Source of the DNA: Streptomyces sp. TP-A0874
Lineage (GTDB): Bacteria > Actinomycetota > Actinomycetes > Streptomycetales > Streptomycetaceae
Length of the DNA: 64,000 bases
Assembly: GCF_001748085.1 (NCBI RefSeq)
Contig: NZ_BBZK01000013.1
Coordinates: forward strand, 1 to 64,000
Direction of reading: 5' to 3'
Part shown: in pieces, positions 45,096 to 53,940 of the stretch
Position numbering within the stretch: the first letter of the stretch is position 1
Layout: each line of letters begins with the position of its first letter
The notes under the pieces: generated by a model
What the model was told of the DNA's origin: nothing
What the model saw: only the letters and a program-made list of their open reading frames with translations
Database searches by the model: none
Program-made: the position numbers and the translations under genes

Positions 45096-46814
45096 TCAGC
45101 CCCGAGAGGACGTGCGTAGGGCCAGCAGCACGACGTCGTCCTCGTTGTCGTCCGGACGTACGCGGCTGAGCAGGAGATCGCAGAACGCCTGCAGAGGGCG
45201 GTGGGCCAGTGCTGCCGCATGCCGGCGCAGCCGGTCCAGTCCGTCCTCGAGAGAGTGGGAAGGCGATTCGACCAGGCCGTCGGTGTACAGGAGCAGGGTG
45301 CATTGCGGCGGCAGGTGAACGAGGTCGTCGGTCCGACTGGCCGGGATTCCCGTGCCCACCAGTGGGCCGTGTCCGCCCTCAAGGAAGATCGTCTGTCCGT
45401 CATGTGTGACCAGCAGTGGGGGCGGGTGCCCGGCGTTGGCCCAACGCAGTTGCTGGTGGTCGTCGAGGACGTTCTCGATTCTGCCGAAGATCAGGCTCGC
45501 CAGCGAGACGTCGGTGACGTGTTCGAGGGCTTGGTCGAGTCGGTGCACGATGGCGCTCGGTGGCTCGCTGTACGACCAACCGTAGGCGCGCAACATGCTG
45601 CGTACCTGCGCCATGTTCGCCGCGGCCTCGAGGTCGTGCCCGGCCACGTCGCCGATGACGACGGCCAGGGCCCCGTCGGGGAGGGGGAAGGCGTCATACC
45701 AGTCACCGCCGACCTGGGAGGCCTGTGGGGCGGGTACATAGCGGCTGTACATTTCCAGTCCTGCCGCCCCCGACAGTTGCGGCAGAAGATGGCGCTGCAT
45801 GGTTTCCGTGACGTGGCGTTGCCTTTGGTACAGGCGAGCGTTGTCGAGAGCCAGCCCGGCGCGGCGGGCGATGTCCTCCAGCAGGGCGAGATCACTGAAC
45901 GGTTCAGGCCGGTCCGAACAGCCGAAGGTGAGGGCGCCGAGCACTTCACGCAGACCGCGAATGGGCGCGATTCCTGCGGAGTGCATACCGGTCGCACGGA
46001 AGAGCTCTCGCTGCGCCACCGCGATACCGGCGTCCGGAGGGCCGTGGTAGGCCTCCGGTCCGGTCAGCGTCGATGCCGCTCCGCGCAGGGCCCGCGAGAG
46101 CGGCATGGTCGACTTCTGTGGAATCGGCGGCATCGGCCCCCGGAGGTCGTCGCGGAACACGACGTCGCCGTCTTCGTGCGTGGCCACGGTGCGGCGGTAA
46201 ACCTCGTCGCCTTCGGTGATCAGGTCCACGATCACCCAGTCGACGAGTCGGGGCACGACCAGGCGGATCAGCCCTCGCAACGCTTCGTCGATGTCCAGCG
46301 TCGAGGTCAGCAGCGTGGTGGTCTCAGCGAGGAGGGCCAGGCGTTCGAGTAGCGGAAGCGCACCCTCGTCACCGTTCCCAGCTTCCGTGCTCTCACCCGG
46401 CGATGACGGGTAGAAGAGGACCAGCGCGCCGCTGCGCCCCGAGGGGCCGGCGCAAGGCGTCGCGATCCACGAGACGGGTAGCAGGGATCCGTCTCCCCGT
46501 TGGAACCAACCCTCGTCCCTGCAGGTCCTGCCGGCGAAAAAGGCCTCTGTCAGGGAGCACTGAGTGCGGGAGAGGTTCTGGCCCACGCTGCCCCTGTGCA
46601 GCAGTTCATGGGCATCCTCACCGAACAGGTCCGCGGTGCTCCGCCCCAGCAGTCGCTCAGCGGCGCGGTTGACCTCGATGATCTTCTCGTTCTCGTCCAC
46701 GAGGTACAGCCCGGCGTGGACGGTCTCCGGCAGAGGTCGCGGGGTGGCGTTCTCCGGCGGTGTGGGACGGTGGTCGGCACCGCTGCTCTCATCGACGCCC
46801 ACATCGCACCTCAC
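45096..46814 (-). CDS. PAS-GAF-PP2C (SpoIIE-type) phosphatase
   Basis: A 572-residue regulator with a PAS domain (about 32-135, GLYLVDENEKIIEVNRAAERL), a GAF domain (about 155-335) and a SpoIIE/RsbU PP2C phosphatase domain (about 350-570). Metal-binding aspartates are in VGGDWYDAF, VVIGDVAGHD and NEDDVVLLAL. It should dephosphorylate an anti-anti-sigma factor in response to a small-molecule or redox signal. GTG start at 46814. No anti-sigma partner is adjacent. A 17-bp inverted repeat lies 20 nt upstream. Confidence 0.92.
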   Translation of the reverse strand: MRCDVGVDESSGADHRPTPPENATPRPLPETVHAGLYLVDENEKIIEVNRAAERLLGRSTADLFGEDAHELLHRGSVGQNLSRTQCSLTEAFFAGRTCRDEGWFQRGDGSLLPVSWIATPCAGPSGRSGALVLFYPSSPGESTEAGNGDEGALPLLERLALLAETTTLLTSTLDIDEALRGLIRLVVPRLVDWVIVDLITEGDEVYRRTVATHEDGDVVFRDDLRGPMPPIPQKSTMPLSRALRGAASTLTGPEAYHGPPDAGIAVAQRELFRATGMHSAGIAPIRGLREVLGALTFGCSDRPEPFSDLALLEDIARRAGLALDNARLYQRQRHVTETMQRHLLPQLSGAAGLEMYSRYVPAPQASQVGGDWYDAFPLPDGALAVVIGDVAGHDLEAAANMAQVRSMLRAYGWSYSEPPSAIVHRLDQALEHVTDVSLASLIFGRIENVLDDHQQLRWANAGHPPPLLVTHDGQTIFLEGGHGPLVGTGIPASRTDDLVHLPPQCTLLLYTDGLVESPSHSLEDGLDRLRRHAAALAHRPLQAFCDLLLSRVRPDDNEDDVVLLALRTSSRG

Positions 46815-47283
46815 GCGATTAACCGGTCTTCCCGAACAAGGGCCTTGTTCCGCTCACCGCTCCGCGGATCACCCGGTACCGGGCTCGCTACTGAGTTCGG
46901 AACCCGCGCACACCTCATTTTGAACGACGTCGGACGAGTCTCGGGTCAACGACGCGAGATGTCGTGCCGTGGAGCGCTCAACGAACCGATCTCACCCGTT
47001 CGGGATGGCGATGCCGCTGAGGCGGGCCTGCGCTCCGACCGGCCGGACGGCTCGGCGAGTGCGGCCGGCACCGTGCGGGCCGTGGCTTCCTCGCGGGGTC
47101 TGGAACACCGAGATCTCAGTGGCCGGTGCCGACGGTTCGCACCGCCCGATACGGTGGCGGCTGAGATCCCGTAGCGCCGCCCGGCTTGCCCCGGCCGGCG
47201 TGATCGGTGCCGACAGGGCGGACTTGCGGGTCCGAGCCCGGGGAGCAGGGGCGGAGTAAGGCGAGGCGGGGTGGAGTGACCTC
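46815..47283. other. Intergenic region between divergent phosphatase and sbcD genes
   Basis: About 470 nt. Apart from the inverted repeat at 46834-46850 I found no gene, RNA or clear promoter. A CCCGGTACCGGG palindrome lies near 46872. Confidence 0.45.
46834..46850. promoter_or_regulatory. 17-bp inverted repeat upstream of the phosphatase gene
   Basis: GAACAAGG, one central base, CCTTGTTC: a perfect 8-bp inverted repeat. It begins 20 nt upstream of the GTG, so it probably lies in the promoter or leader and may be an operator. Confidence 0.55.
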
Positions 47284-48450
47284 TTGAGATTCGTGCACAC
47301 GTCCGACTGGCATCTGGGTCGGTCGTTCCACCGGGTGAACCTCCTGGACGCCCAGGCCGCCTTCCTCGACCATCTCGTGGAGACGGCCGAGCAGCAACAG
47401 GTTGACGCCGTACTGGTCGCCGGGGACATCTACGACCGGGCCGTGCCCTCACTGGCCGCCGTCGAGGTCTTCGACAGCGCGCTGCACCGGCTGGCGGGTC
47501 TCGGTATCCCCACCGTCATGATCTCCGGAAACCACGACTCCGCCCGCCGGCTGGGCGTCGGAGCCGGGCTCATCGAACGAGCCGGGATCCATCTGCGCAC
47601 CGACCCCGCGGACTGCGGTCGGCCCCTGCTGCTCTCCGACGAGCACGGTGAGGTCGCCGTCTACGGCCTGCCCTACCTGGAACCGGTGCTCGCCCGGGAG
47701 CAGTTGGCCGCTCCGGCACCCAGCCACCCGGCCGTGCTCCAAGCGGCCATGGAACGCGTCCGGAGCGATCTGGCCACCCGCCCACCGGCGACCCGGTCGG
47801 TCGTCCTCGCCCACGCCTTCGTCTCCGGAGGGTACGCGAGCGACAGCGAACGCGACATCACCGTCGGCGGGGTCGCCTCAGTGGCCGCCGACACCTTCGC
47901 CGGGATCGACTACGTCGCGCTCGGCCATCTGCACGGCTGCCAGACCATCACCGAACGGATCCGCTACTCGGGTTCCCCGCTCGCCTACTCCTTCTCCGAG
48001 AGCGACCACCGCAAGAGCATGTGGCTGATCGACCTCGGCGGAGACGGAAGCCTCACCGCCGACCGTGTCGACTGCCCCCTACCCCGCCCCCTCGCTCGGA
48101 TCCGCGGAACGCTCGACGGACTGCTCACCGCCCCGGAACTCGAACGCCACCGGGGGGCGTGGGTGGAGGCCACCCTCACCGACGCCGTCCGCCCGCACGA
48201 CCCGATGGCCCGGCTGTCGCGGCGGTTCCCTCACACGCTGAGCCTGCGCTTCGCTCCCGAACGCCCCGAGGAGGACCCGCTGATCTCCTACGCCCAACGG
48301 CTCAGGGACCGGACGGACGAGCAGATCACGGAGGACTTCGTCGCCCATGTGCGGGGCGGCAGCCGTCCCGACGAACAGGAACGCGCCGTCCTCCGGGAGA
48401 CGCTCGACGAGGTGCGCGTCGAAGACGCCGCGAAGGAAACCGCCCGATGA
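47284..48450 (+). CDS. sbcD: Exonuclease SbcCD, SbcD (Mre11-type) subunit
   Basis: The nuclease half of the SbcCD complex, which opens hairpins and processes DNA ends. A 388-residue metallophosphatase with FVHTSDWHLGR, VLVAGDIYDR, MISGNHDS, LAHAFVSGG and LGHLHG motifs, so all metal ligands are present. The start codon is TTG at 47284, an unusual choice; the frame and the strict N-terminal match (strand followed by TSDWHLG) leave no better start. It overlaps sbcC by 4 nt (ATGA). Confidence 0.95.
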   Translation: MRFVHTSDWHLGRSFHRVNLLDAQAAFLDHLVETAEQQQVDAVLVAGDIYDRAVPSLAAVEVFDSALHRLAGLGIPTVMISGNHDSARRLGVGAGLIERAGIHLRTDPADCGRPLLLSDEHGEVAVYGLPYLEPVLAREQLAAPAPSHPAVLQAAMERVRSDLATRPPATRSVVLAHAFVSGGYASDSERDITVGGVASVAADTFAGIDYVALGHLHGCQTITERIRYSGSPLAYSFSESDHRKSMWLIDLGGDGSLTADRVDCPLPRPLARIRGTLDGLLTAPELERHRGAWVEATLTDAVRPHDPMARLSRRFPHTLSLRFAPERPEEDPLISYAQRLRDRTDEQITEDFVAHVRGGSRPDEQERAVLRETLDEVRVEDAAKETAR

Positions 48451-51400
48451 GGCTGCACCGGCTGCGCATCACCGCCTTCGGCCCGTTCGGCGGCACCGCG
48501 GAGATCGACTTCGACGAGCTGTCCGCCGCGGGGCTGTTCCTCCTGCATGGCCCGACGGGCGCGGGGAAGACCTCCGTACTCGACGCCGTGTGCTACGCGC
48601 TCTACGGAGGAGTGCCCGGAGCACGCCAGCAGGGACATGCCCTGCGCAGTGATCACGCGGACCCCGAGACAGCCACCGAAGTGCTCCTCGAGTTCACCGC
48701 GGCGGGTCGCCGACTGGAGATCACCCGGCGGCCCGAGCAACTCCGTCCCAAGAAGCGCGGCAGCGGCCTCACCCGTGACAAGGCCCAGTCCTGGCTACGG
48801 GAACACGCCGCCGGCGGCTATCGGGCGCTGAGCCGCTCCCATCAGGAGATCGGTGCGGAGATCGCCGAACTCCTGGGTATGAGCAGGGAACAGTTCTGCC
48901 AGGTGGTGCTCCTGCCGCAGGGCGACTTCGCCCGGTTCCTCCGGGCCGACGCCGAGGCCCGGGCCCGGCTGCTGGGACGGCTCTTCGACACCCGCCGCTT
49001 CGCCGCCGTCGAGGACCGGCTCGCCGAACGGCGTCGCCAAGCCGAGCGGGGGGTCGGCCAGGGCGACGAAGAACTGCTCCGGCTGGCGCACCGGATGGCC
49101 CAGGCCGCCGGAGACTCCCCGGGCCTGGCCGACCGGCCCTTGCCGGACCTGGTGCCCGGCGAAGCGGAGCTCACCGAATCCGTCCTGGAGTGGGCGGCGG
49201 TCGCTCGGAGCGGCGCCCGGGAACGACTGGCGTGCGCGGAGTCGGCGGTCGTGGCCGCAGACTCCGCCCACCGGAAGGCCCGCCGCGACAACGACGCGGC
49301 GGCGGAACTGGCCGCGCTCCGACGAAGACACAGTGAGGCGCAGGCGCGAGCTTCCGAACTCCGGAGGCAGGGAGCGGAGTTCGATCGGTTCCGTGCCCTG
49401 CTGGCCCGAGCCGAGTCCGCACGGGCGGTGGAGCCCGCACTCGAACTGCGAGCGGAAGCGGATCGGGAGCACCGGGCCGCGGTCCGGGAGGAGACCGACT
49501 GCAGGAGGCTACTGCCGGCCGATCTGGCGCAGGCCGGCGGCGACCACCTGATCGAGCTGGAGCGCCGGACCCGGGAGGAGCTGGGTGCGCTCGCCTCGGC
49601 CGGGCGGGCCGAACGGCGGATCAGGGCGATCGAAGCGGAACTTGCCGCTCTGCGGCGGGAGGCGGTCGCGGACGAGCAACTCCTGGAGGAGAGCTCGCAG
49701 TGGCTGGCCGGATGGGAGGCGACCCGCCGCGCGCTTCAGGAGCGGGTCGACGCCGCACAGCAGGCCGCCGTCCGCGCTGAACGGCTCAGCGTCCGGACGA
49801 CCACCGCACAGCGAGCACTGGAGGCCGCGCAGCGCCGCGACGAGCTGACCGTAGAGGTCGAGCAGGCCGAAGAGACCCGGCGGCGGGCCCGGGAGGCGGC
49901 CGCCGAGGCGCGCGAGCACTGGCTGGACACCAAGGAACGCCGGCTCCGTGGCATCGCGGCGGAACTGGCCGAGGCGCTGACGGCAGGTCAACCCTGCGCC
50001 GTCTGCGGTGCCGTCGAGCACCCGGCCCCCGCCCGGCCGACAGCGGGACACGTGGACCGTGCGACCGAGGACGAGGCGCACCACGGGTACCGGCTCGCCG
50101 AGTCCGATCTCGGGCTGGCCGAGGAGAGGGAGCGGAGGCTGCGGGAGTCACTGGCCGAAGCACATGAGGAGGCCGGTTGCGCCTCCACCGCGGAGCTGCG
50201 TACCGCCTTGGCGGAAATCCGAGCCGATCAGGAGGCCGAGCGAGTCACCGAAGCCGGGGGGAGCGAGGCCCACGAGGCGCTCTCCCGGGGGGAACGGGAG
50301 CACGAGCGCAGGCAGAGCAGCCGAGAGGAGGCCGAACGCCGTGCCGCACTCCGCGTTGCCCGCCACGCGGCGCTCGTCGCGGAACTCGACGAGCTGCGCT
50401 CGGAGTTCGAACCCCTCGGGACGAGGGAAGAGAGCATCTCCGAACGGGCCGACCGGCTGGAGGAACGAGCCGGGCTGCTGGCTCGGGCGGGCGAGGCCGT
50501 GCTGGCGGCGGAGCGCGCCACCGATCGGCTGAAGGAGGCGGACGCGAGACTGGCCGACGCGTCCTACCGGGCAGGCTTCGACACCCCGCAGGCCGCTCTC
50601 GACGCGCTGCTCAGCGAGCCGGAGAGACACCGGCTCCGAGAGCGGCTGGAGCGCTGGGAAGCCGACCTCCGGGCCGTCACCGCCGTCCTGGACGAACCGC
50701 AGATCCGGGAGGCAGCGACCCGCGAGCCCGCTGATCCGCAGCACACCGAGGCCGCACTGGCAGCCGCCACCCAGCGGTTGCGCGACACCTCCGCGGCCCT
50801 GGCCGCCGCGCAGACGCGCTGCACCGAACTGGACCAGCTCTCGGCGCGGGCCGCACGGCACGCCAGGCGGCTCGCGCCCCTCCGCGAGAAGTACGTACGG
50901 CTGGCGCGGCTGGCGGGGCTGGCCGCCGGCACCTCAGCTGAGAACGAGCGCCGGATGCGCCTGGAGTCCTACGTCCTTGCGGCCCGTCTGGAACAGGTCG
51001 CCGCTGTGGCGAGCGCCCGGCTGCAGCAGATGACGGAGGGGCGCTACACCCTCGTGCACTCCGACGCGAAGGTCGCCGGCCGCAGCCGCTCGGGCCTGGG
51101 GCTCCACGTCATCGACGCCTGGACGGGGAAGGAGCGGGACACCTCGACGCTCTCCGGCGGAGAGACCTTCGTGACCTCGCTCGCCCTCGCCCTCGGGCTC
51201 GCGGACGTGGTCACCGAGGAGGCGGGCGGCCTCCGGCTGGACACGCTCTTCATCGACGAGGGGTTCGGCAGCCTTGACGAGACCGCGCTCGACCAGGTCC
51301 TCGACGTGCTGGACTCACTTCGGGAACGGGACCGGGCCGTCGGCATCATCAGCCATGTCTCAGAACTGCGGCAGCGGATTCCGGTACGGCTGAAGGTCGA

Positions 51401-51467
51401 CAAGGGACGGGCCGGTTCCACCCTGCAGCGTCACACCACGGCGGCCGGGCGCGCTCCCGGCCGCTGA
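48447..51467 (+). CDS. sbcC: Exonuclease SbcCD, SbcC (Rad50-type) subunit
   Basis: A 1006-residue SMC-like ATPase. The Walker A GPTGAGKTS is near residue 34, two long coiled coils surround the zinc hook C517-AV-C520, and the C-terminus has the ABC signature LSGGE and the Walker B LFIDEGFGSLD. It tethers DNA ends and drives SbcD. Translation is coupled to sbcD by the ATGA overlap. It ends ahead of a 13-bp hairpin shared with the convergent DUF885 gene. Confidence 0.96.
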   Translation: MRLHRLRITAFGPFGGTAEIDFDELSAAGLFLLHGPTGAGKTSVLDAVCYALYGGVPGARQQGHALRSDHADPETATEVLLEFTAAGRRLEITRRPEQLRPKKRGSGLTRDKAQSWLREHAAGGYRALSRSHQEIGAEIAELLGMSREQFCQVVLLPQGDFARFLRADAEARARLLGRLFDTRRFAAVEDRLAERRRQAERGVGQGDEELLRLAHRMAQAAGDSPGLADRPLPDLVPGEAELTESVLEWAAVARSGARERLACAESAVVAADSAHRKARRDNDAAAELAALRRRHSEAQARASELRRQGAEFDRFRALLARAESARAVEPALELRAEADREHRAAVREETDCRRLLPADLAQAGGDHLIELERRTREELGALASAGRAERRIRAIEAELAALRREAVADEQLLEESSQWLAGWEATRRALQERVDAAQQAAVRAERLSVRTTTAQRALEAAQRRDELTVEVEQAEETRRRAREAAAEAREHWLDTKERRLRGIAAELAEALTAGQPCAVCGAVEHPAPARPTAGHVDRATEDEAHHGYRLAESDLGLAEERERRLRESLAEAHEEAGCASTAELRTALAEIRADQEAERVTEAGGSEAHEALSRGEREHERRQSSREEAERRAALRVARHAALVAELDELRSEFEPLGTREESISERADRLEERAGLLARAGEAVLAAERATDRLKEADARLADASYRAGFDTPQAALDALLSEPERHRLRERLERWEADLRAVTAVLDEPQIREAATREPADPQHTEAALAAATQRLRDTSAALAAAQTRCTELDQLSARAARHARRLAPLREKYVRLARLAGLAAGTSAENERRMRLESYVLAARLEQVAAVASARLQQMTEGRYTLVHSDAKVAGRSRSGLGLHVIDAWTGKERDTSTLSGGETFVTSLALALGLADVVTEEAGGLRLDTLFIDEGFGSLDETALDQVLDVLDSLRERDRAVGIISHVSELRQRIPVRLKVDKGRAGSTLQRHTTAAGRAPGR

Positions 51468-51592
51468 ACCCACGACGCTTGCCGGCCCCGCCCCGCCGCC
51501 GACTTGTCCAGTAACGCGGATTCGGCCAGTCCCGATGACTTTGTGTCATTCGTCGGCAACCTGTCACCACGGTGGGGGAGGGCAACTGGAAG

Positions 51593-51630
51593 CGGCCGGT
51601 CCGCCACGAGTCATCGGGGCGGACCGGCCG
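51593..51630. terminator. Bidirectional hairpin between sbcC and the DUF885 gene
   Basis: CGGCCGGTCCGCC and GGCGGACCGGCCG form a perfect 13-bp stem around a 12-nt loop, 125 nt after sbcC and 20 nt after the DUF885 gene. Confidence 0.75.
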
Positions 51631-51650
51631 AACGAGGGCTCAGTTGGGGG

Positions 51651-53336
51651 TCAGAGCCGGGAGAGCTCCTTCTCCAGATCGTCCAGACCGAGCGAGCCCA
51701 GGGACAGCGCCGCCATGTGCCACTTCTTGGGATCGAAAGCGTCCCCGTGCGCCTTGCGGGCCGCCTCCCTGCCCTTCAGCCAGGCGCGTTCGCCGAGCTT
51801 GTAGCCGATGGCCTGCCCGGGCATGCCCAGGTAGCGGATCAGCTCGCTCTCCACGAAGTCCGCCGGTCGACCGCTGTGCATCCCGAAGAACCGCTGAGCC
51901 AGTTCCGGCGTCCACCGCTCGCCCGGGTGGAACGGCGAGTCGGCGGGGATCTCCAGTTCGAGGTGCATGCCGATGTCTACGATCACGCGGACCGCACGCA
52001 TCATCTGCGCGTCGAGGTACCCGAGCCGTCGTTCGGCGTCGCTGAGGAACCCCAACTCGTCCATCAGCCGCTCCGCGTACAACGCCCACCCCTCGGCGTT
52101 GGCGCTGACCATGCCGATCGTCGCCTGGTAGCGGGAGAGCTGGTCGGCCACGTGCGTCCACTGGGCGAGCTGCAGATGGTGGCCCGGGACACCCTCGTGG
52201 TACCAGGTCGACACCAGGTCGTACACGGGGAAACGGGTCTCGCCCATGGTGGGCAGCCAGGTGCGCCCGGGGCGGGAGAAGTCGACGGAGGGCTGCGTGT
52301 AGTAAGGGGCCGCGGCGCCGCCGGGCGGGGCGATCCGGGACTCCACCCGCTTGACGCGTTCGGCGAGCTCGAAGTGGGTGCCGTCCAGCTTCTCGATGGC
52401 CTCGTCCATCAGCCCCTGGAGCCAGACGCGCACCTCCTCGACGCCCTCGATGTGCTTGCCGTGCTCGTCGAGGTGGGCCAGCGCCTTCCACGGCGTGGCG
52501 GCCCCGGGGAGAACCTTCTCCGCCTCCACCCTCATCTCGGCGAGCAGCCGGTGGTACTCCGCCCAGCCGTAGGCGTACGCCTCGTCGAGGTTGATGTCCG
52601 TGCCGTTCCAGTACCGCGACCAGCGGGCGTAGCGCTCCCGTCCGACGATGTCCGGCGAGCCTTCGACGGCCGGCCCGTAGGTGTTCTTCAGCCAGTCGTG
52701 GAGGTCCTCGAAGGCTCCGGTGGCGATGGCCGCGGCGGTGTCGAGGTCGCTGCGCAACTCCTCCGGGCCGTCCGCGGTGAAGCTCGCGAACCAGCTCCGG
52801 TCGGTACCGACCCACTCCTCCAACTGCCCGATGACCGTGGCCACCTGCCGGGGGCCGGCGGGCATGTGCCGTTTGAGCCCCTCGGCGAGGGAGGCACGGT
52901 AGCCGTCCAGGGCCGCCGGCACGGCGCGCAGCCGCTTCGCGATCGCCGCCCAGTCGTCGGTCGTCTCGGTCGGCGTGACGGTGAGGATCTCTCGGACGGC
53001 GTGGACGGGGGAGTGGATGTTGCTGACGGCGCGGAGCCGCTCCCCGGCCTCGTGGACGGCCAGTTCGGCCTCCAGACGCTCTCGGAGGAGTCGGGCGCAG
53101 CGGCGCTCGGCGTCGGCGTCGGCCCCTGGCCGGGACTCCGCCTCCGTCAGCCGGGCCAGCGTGGCTCGGGCCAGCTCCGCGGTCTGCTCCTGACCTTCGG
53201 GTGAGAAGTCCGGCAGCCGGCTGGAGCTCTCCGGAACTCCCAGATAGGTGCCGGCGATCGGGTCGATGTCGACGTAGGAGTCCACATAGGCGTCGGCGAC
53301 TTGCCGGGGCAGTTGGTTGTCGATGTTGTCGGGCAT
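51651..53336 (-). CDS. DUF885 family protein (putative metallopeptidase)
   Basis: A 561-residue, mostly helical protein. The HExxH-like motif lies in STWYHEGVPGHHLQLAQW near residue 375; a downstream NAEGWALYAERLM gives the second Glu expected of a gluzincin-type zinc peptidase. The N-terminus (DNIDNQLPRQVADAYVDSY) and DPIAGTYLGV match the family. No signal peptide, so it is cytoplasmic. ATG at 53336 follows GAGGA. It is one of many DUF885 proteins in actinobacteria; substrates are unknown. Confidence 0.9.
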   Translation of the reverse strand: MPDNIDNQLPRQVADAYVDSYVDIDPIAGTYLGVPESSSRLPDFSPEGQEQTAELARATLARLTEAESRPGADADAERRCARLLRERLEAELAVHEAGERLRAVSNIHSPVHAVREILTVTPTETTDDWAAIAKRLRAVPAALDGYRASLAEGLKRHMPAGPRQVATVIGQLEEWVGTDRSWFASFTADGPEELRSDLDTAAAIATGAFEDLHDWLKNTYGPAVEGSPDIVGRERYARWSRYWNGTDINLDEAYAYGWAEYHRLLAEMRVEAEKVLPGAATPWKALAHLDEHGKHIEGVEEVRVWLQGLMDEAIEKLDGTHFELAERVKRVESRIAPPGGAAAPYYTQPSVDFSRPGRTWLPTMGETRFPVYDLVSTWYHEGVPGHHLQLAQWTHVADQLSRYQATIGMVSANAEGWALYAERLMDELGFLSDAERRLGYLDAQMMRAVRVIVDIGMHLELEIPADSPFHPGERWTPELAQRFFGMHSGRPADFVESELIRYLGMPGQAIGYKLGERAWLKGREAARKAHGDAFDPKKWHMAALSLGSLGLDDLEKELSRL

Positions 53337-53385
53337 GGGGCCATCCTCGTACGGGACGGGGCGCCGCGTCACCATCGACAGCGGG

Positions 53386-53889
53386 TTACGTCGCTGACGC
53401 GGTGCGCGGCGGCGGTGCAGAGGGGGGGAGCAGCGGTCCGCACTCCCACTGCTGGAAGATCAACCTGGTGTCGACCCGCGCCACCTCCCGCCTGGAAGTG
53501 AACTCGTCGAGCACCAGCCGCTGCAGATCGGTCATGTCCGCGACCGCCACCCGTACCAGGTAGTCGTCCGGGCCGGTCAGGTGGAACAGCGCGCGTGATT
53601 CCGGTAGCGCACGCACCCGGTCGACGAACGGACCGATGAGTTCCCTCCGGTGTGGACGCATCTGCACCAGCAGCAGCGCTTCGAGTCCGCGGCCCAGCTT
53701 GGCGGGGTCGAGCCGCAGCTGGTGGCCGAGGATCACCCCGGCGCGCCGGAGCCGGGCCACCCGGTCCAGACAAGTGGAGGGAGCGACCCCGACCTCGGCG
53801 GCGAGCTCCCGGTAGGTGGTCCGGGCATCGTTCTGCAACAGTCGCAGAATATGCAGATCCACCGGATCGAGAGACACCGAATCGGGCAT
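53386..53889 (-). CDS. Lrp/AsnC-family transcriptional regulator
   Basis: A 167-residue regulator. The helix-turn-helix is at about residues 8-60 (LDPVDLHILRLLQNDARTTY, then VGVAPSTCLDRVARLRRAGV), followed by a RAM ligand-binding domain (about 75-150). It is divergent from a Cys/Met PLP enzyme across 51 nt, so it probably controls that gene in response to an amino acid. ATG at 53889; upstream starts would run into the divergent gene. Confidence 0.9.
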   Translation of the reverse strand: MPDSVSLDPVDLHILRLLQNDARTTYRELAAEVGVAPSTCLDRVARLRRAGVILGHQLRLDPAKLGRGLEALLLVQMRPHRRELIGPFVDRVRALPESRALFHLTGPDDYLVRVAVADMTDLQRLVLDEFTSRREVARVDTRLIFQQWECGPLLPPSAPPPRTASAT

Positions 53890-53940
53890 CGGGCGAACGT
53901 AACACGGAAACGGGCCGAGAAGAGCCGGTAGCTGTTCAGT

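Noticed and set aside
46500..47174. Plus-strand open frame opposite and beyond the start of the phosphatase gene
   Set aside because: Mostly antisense to the PAS domain and without a ribosome site.
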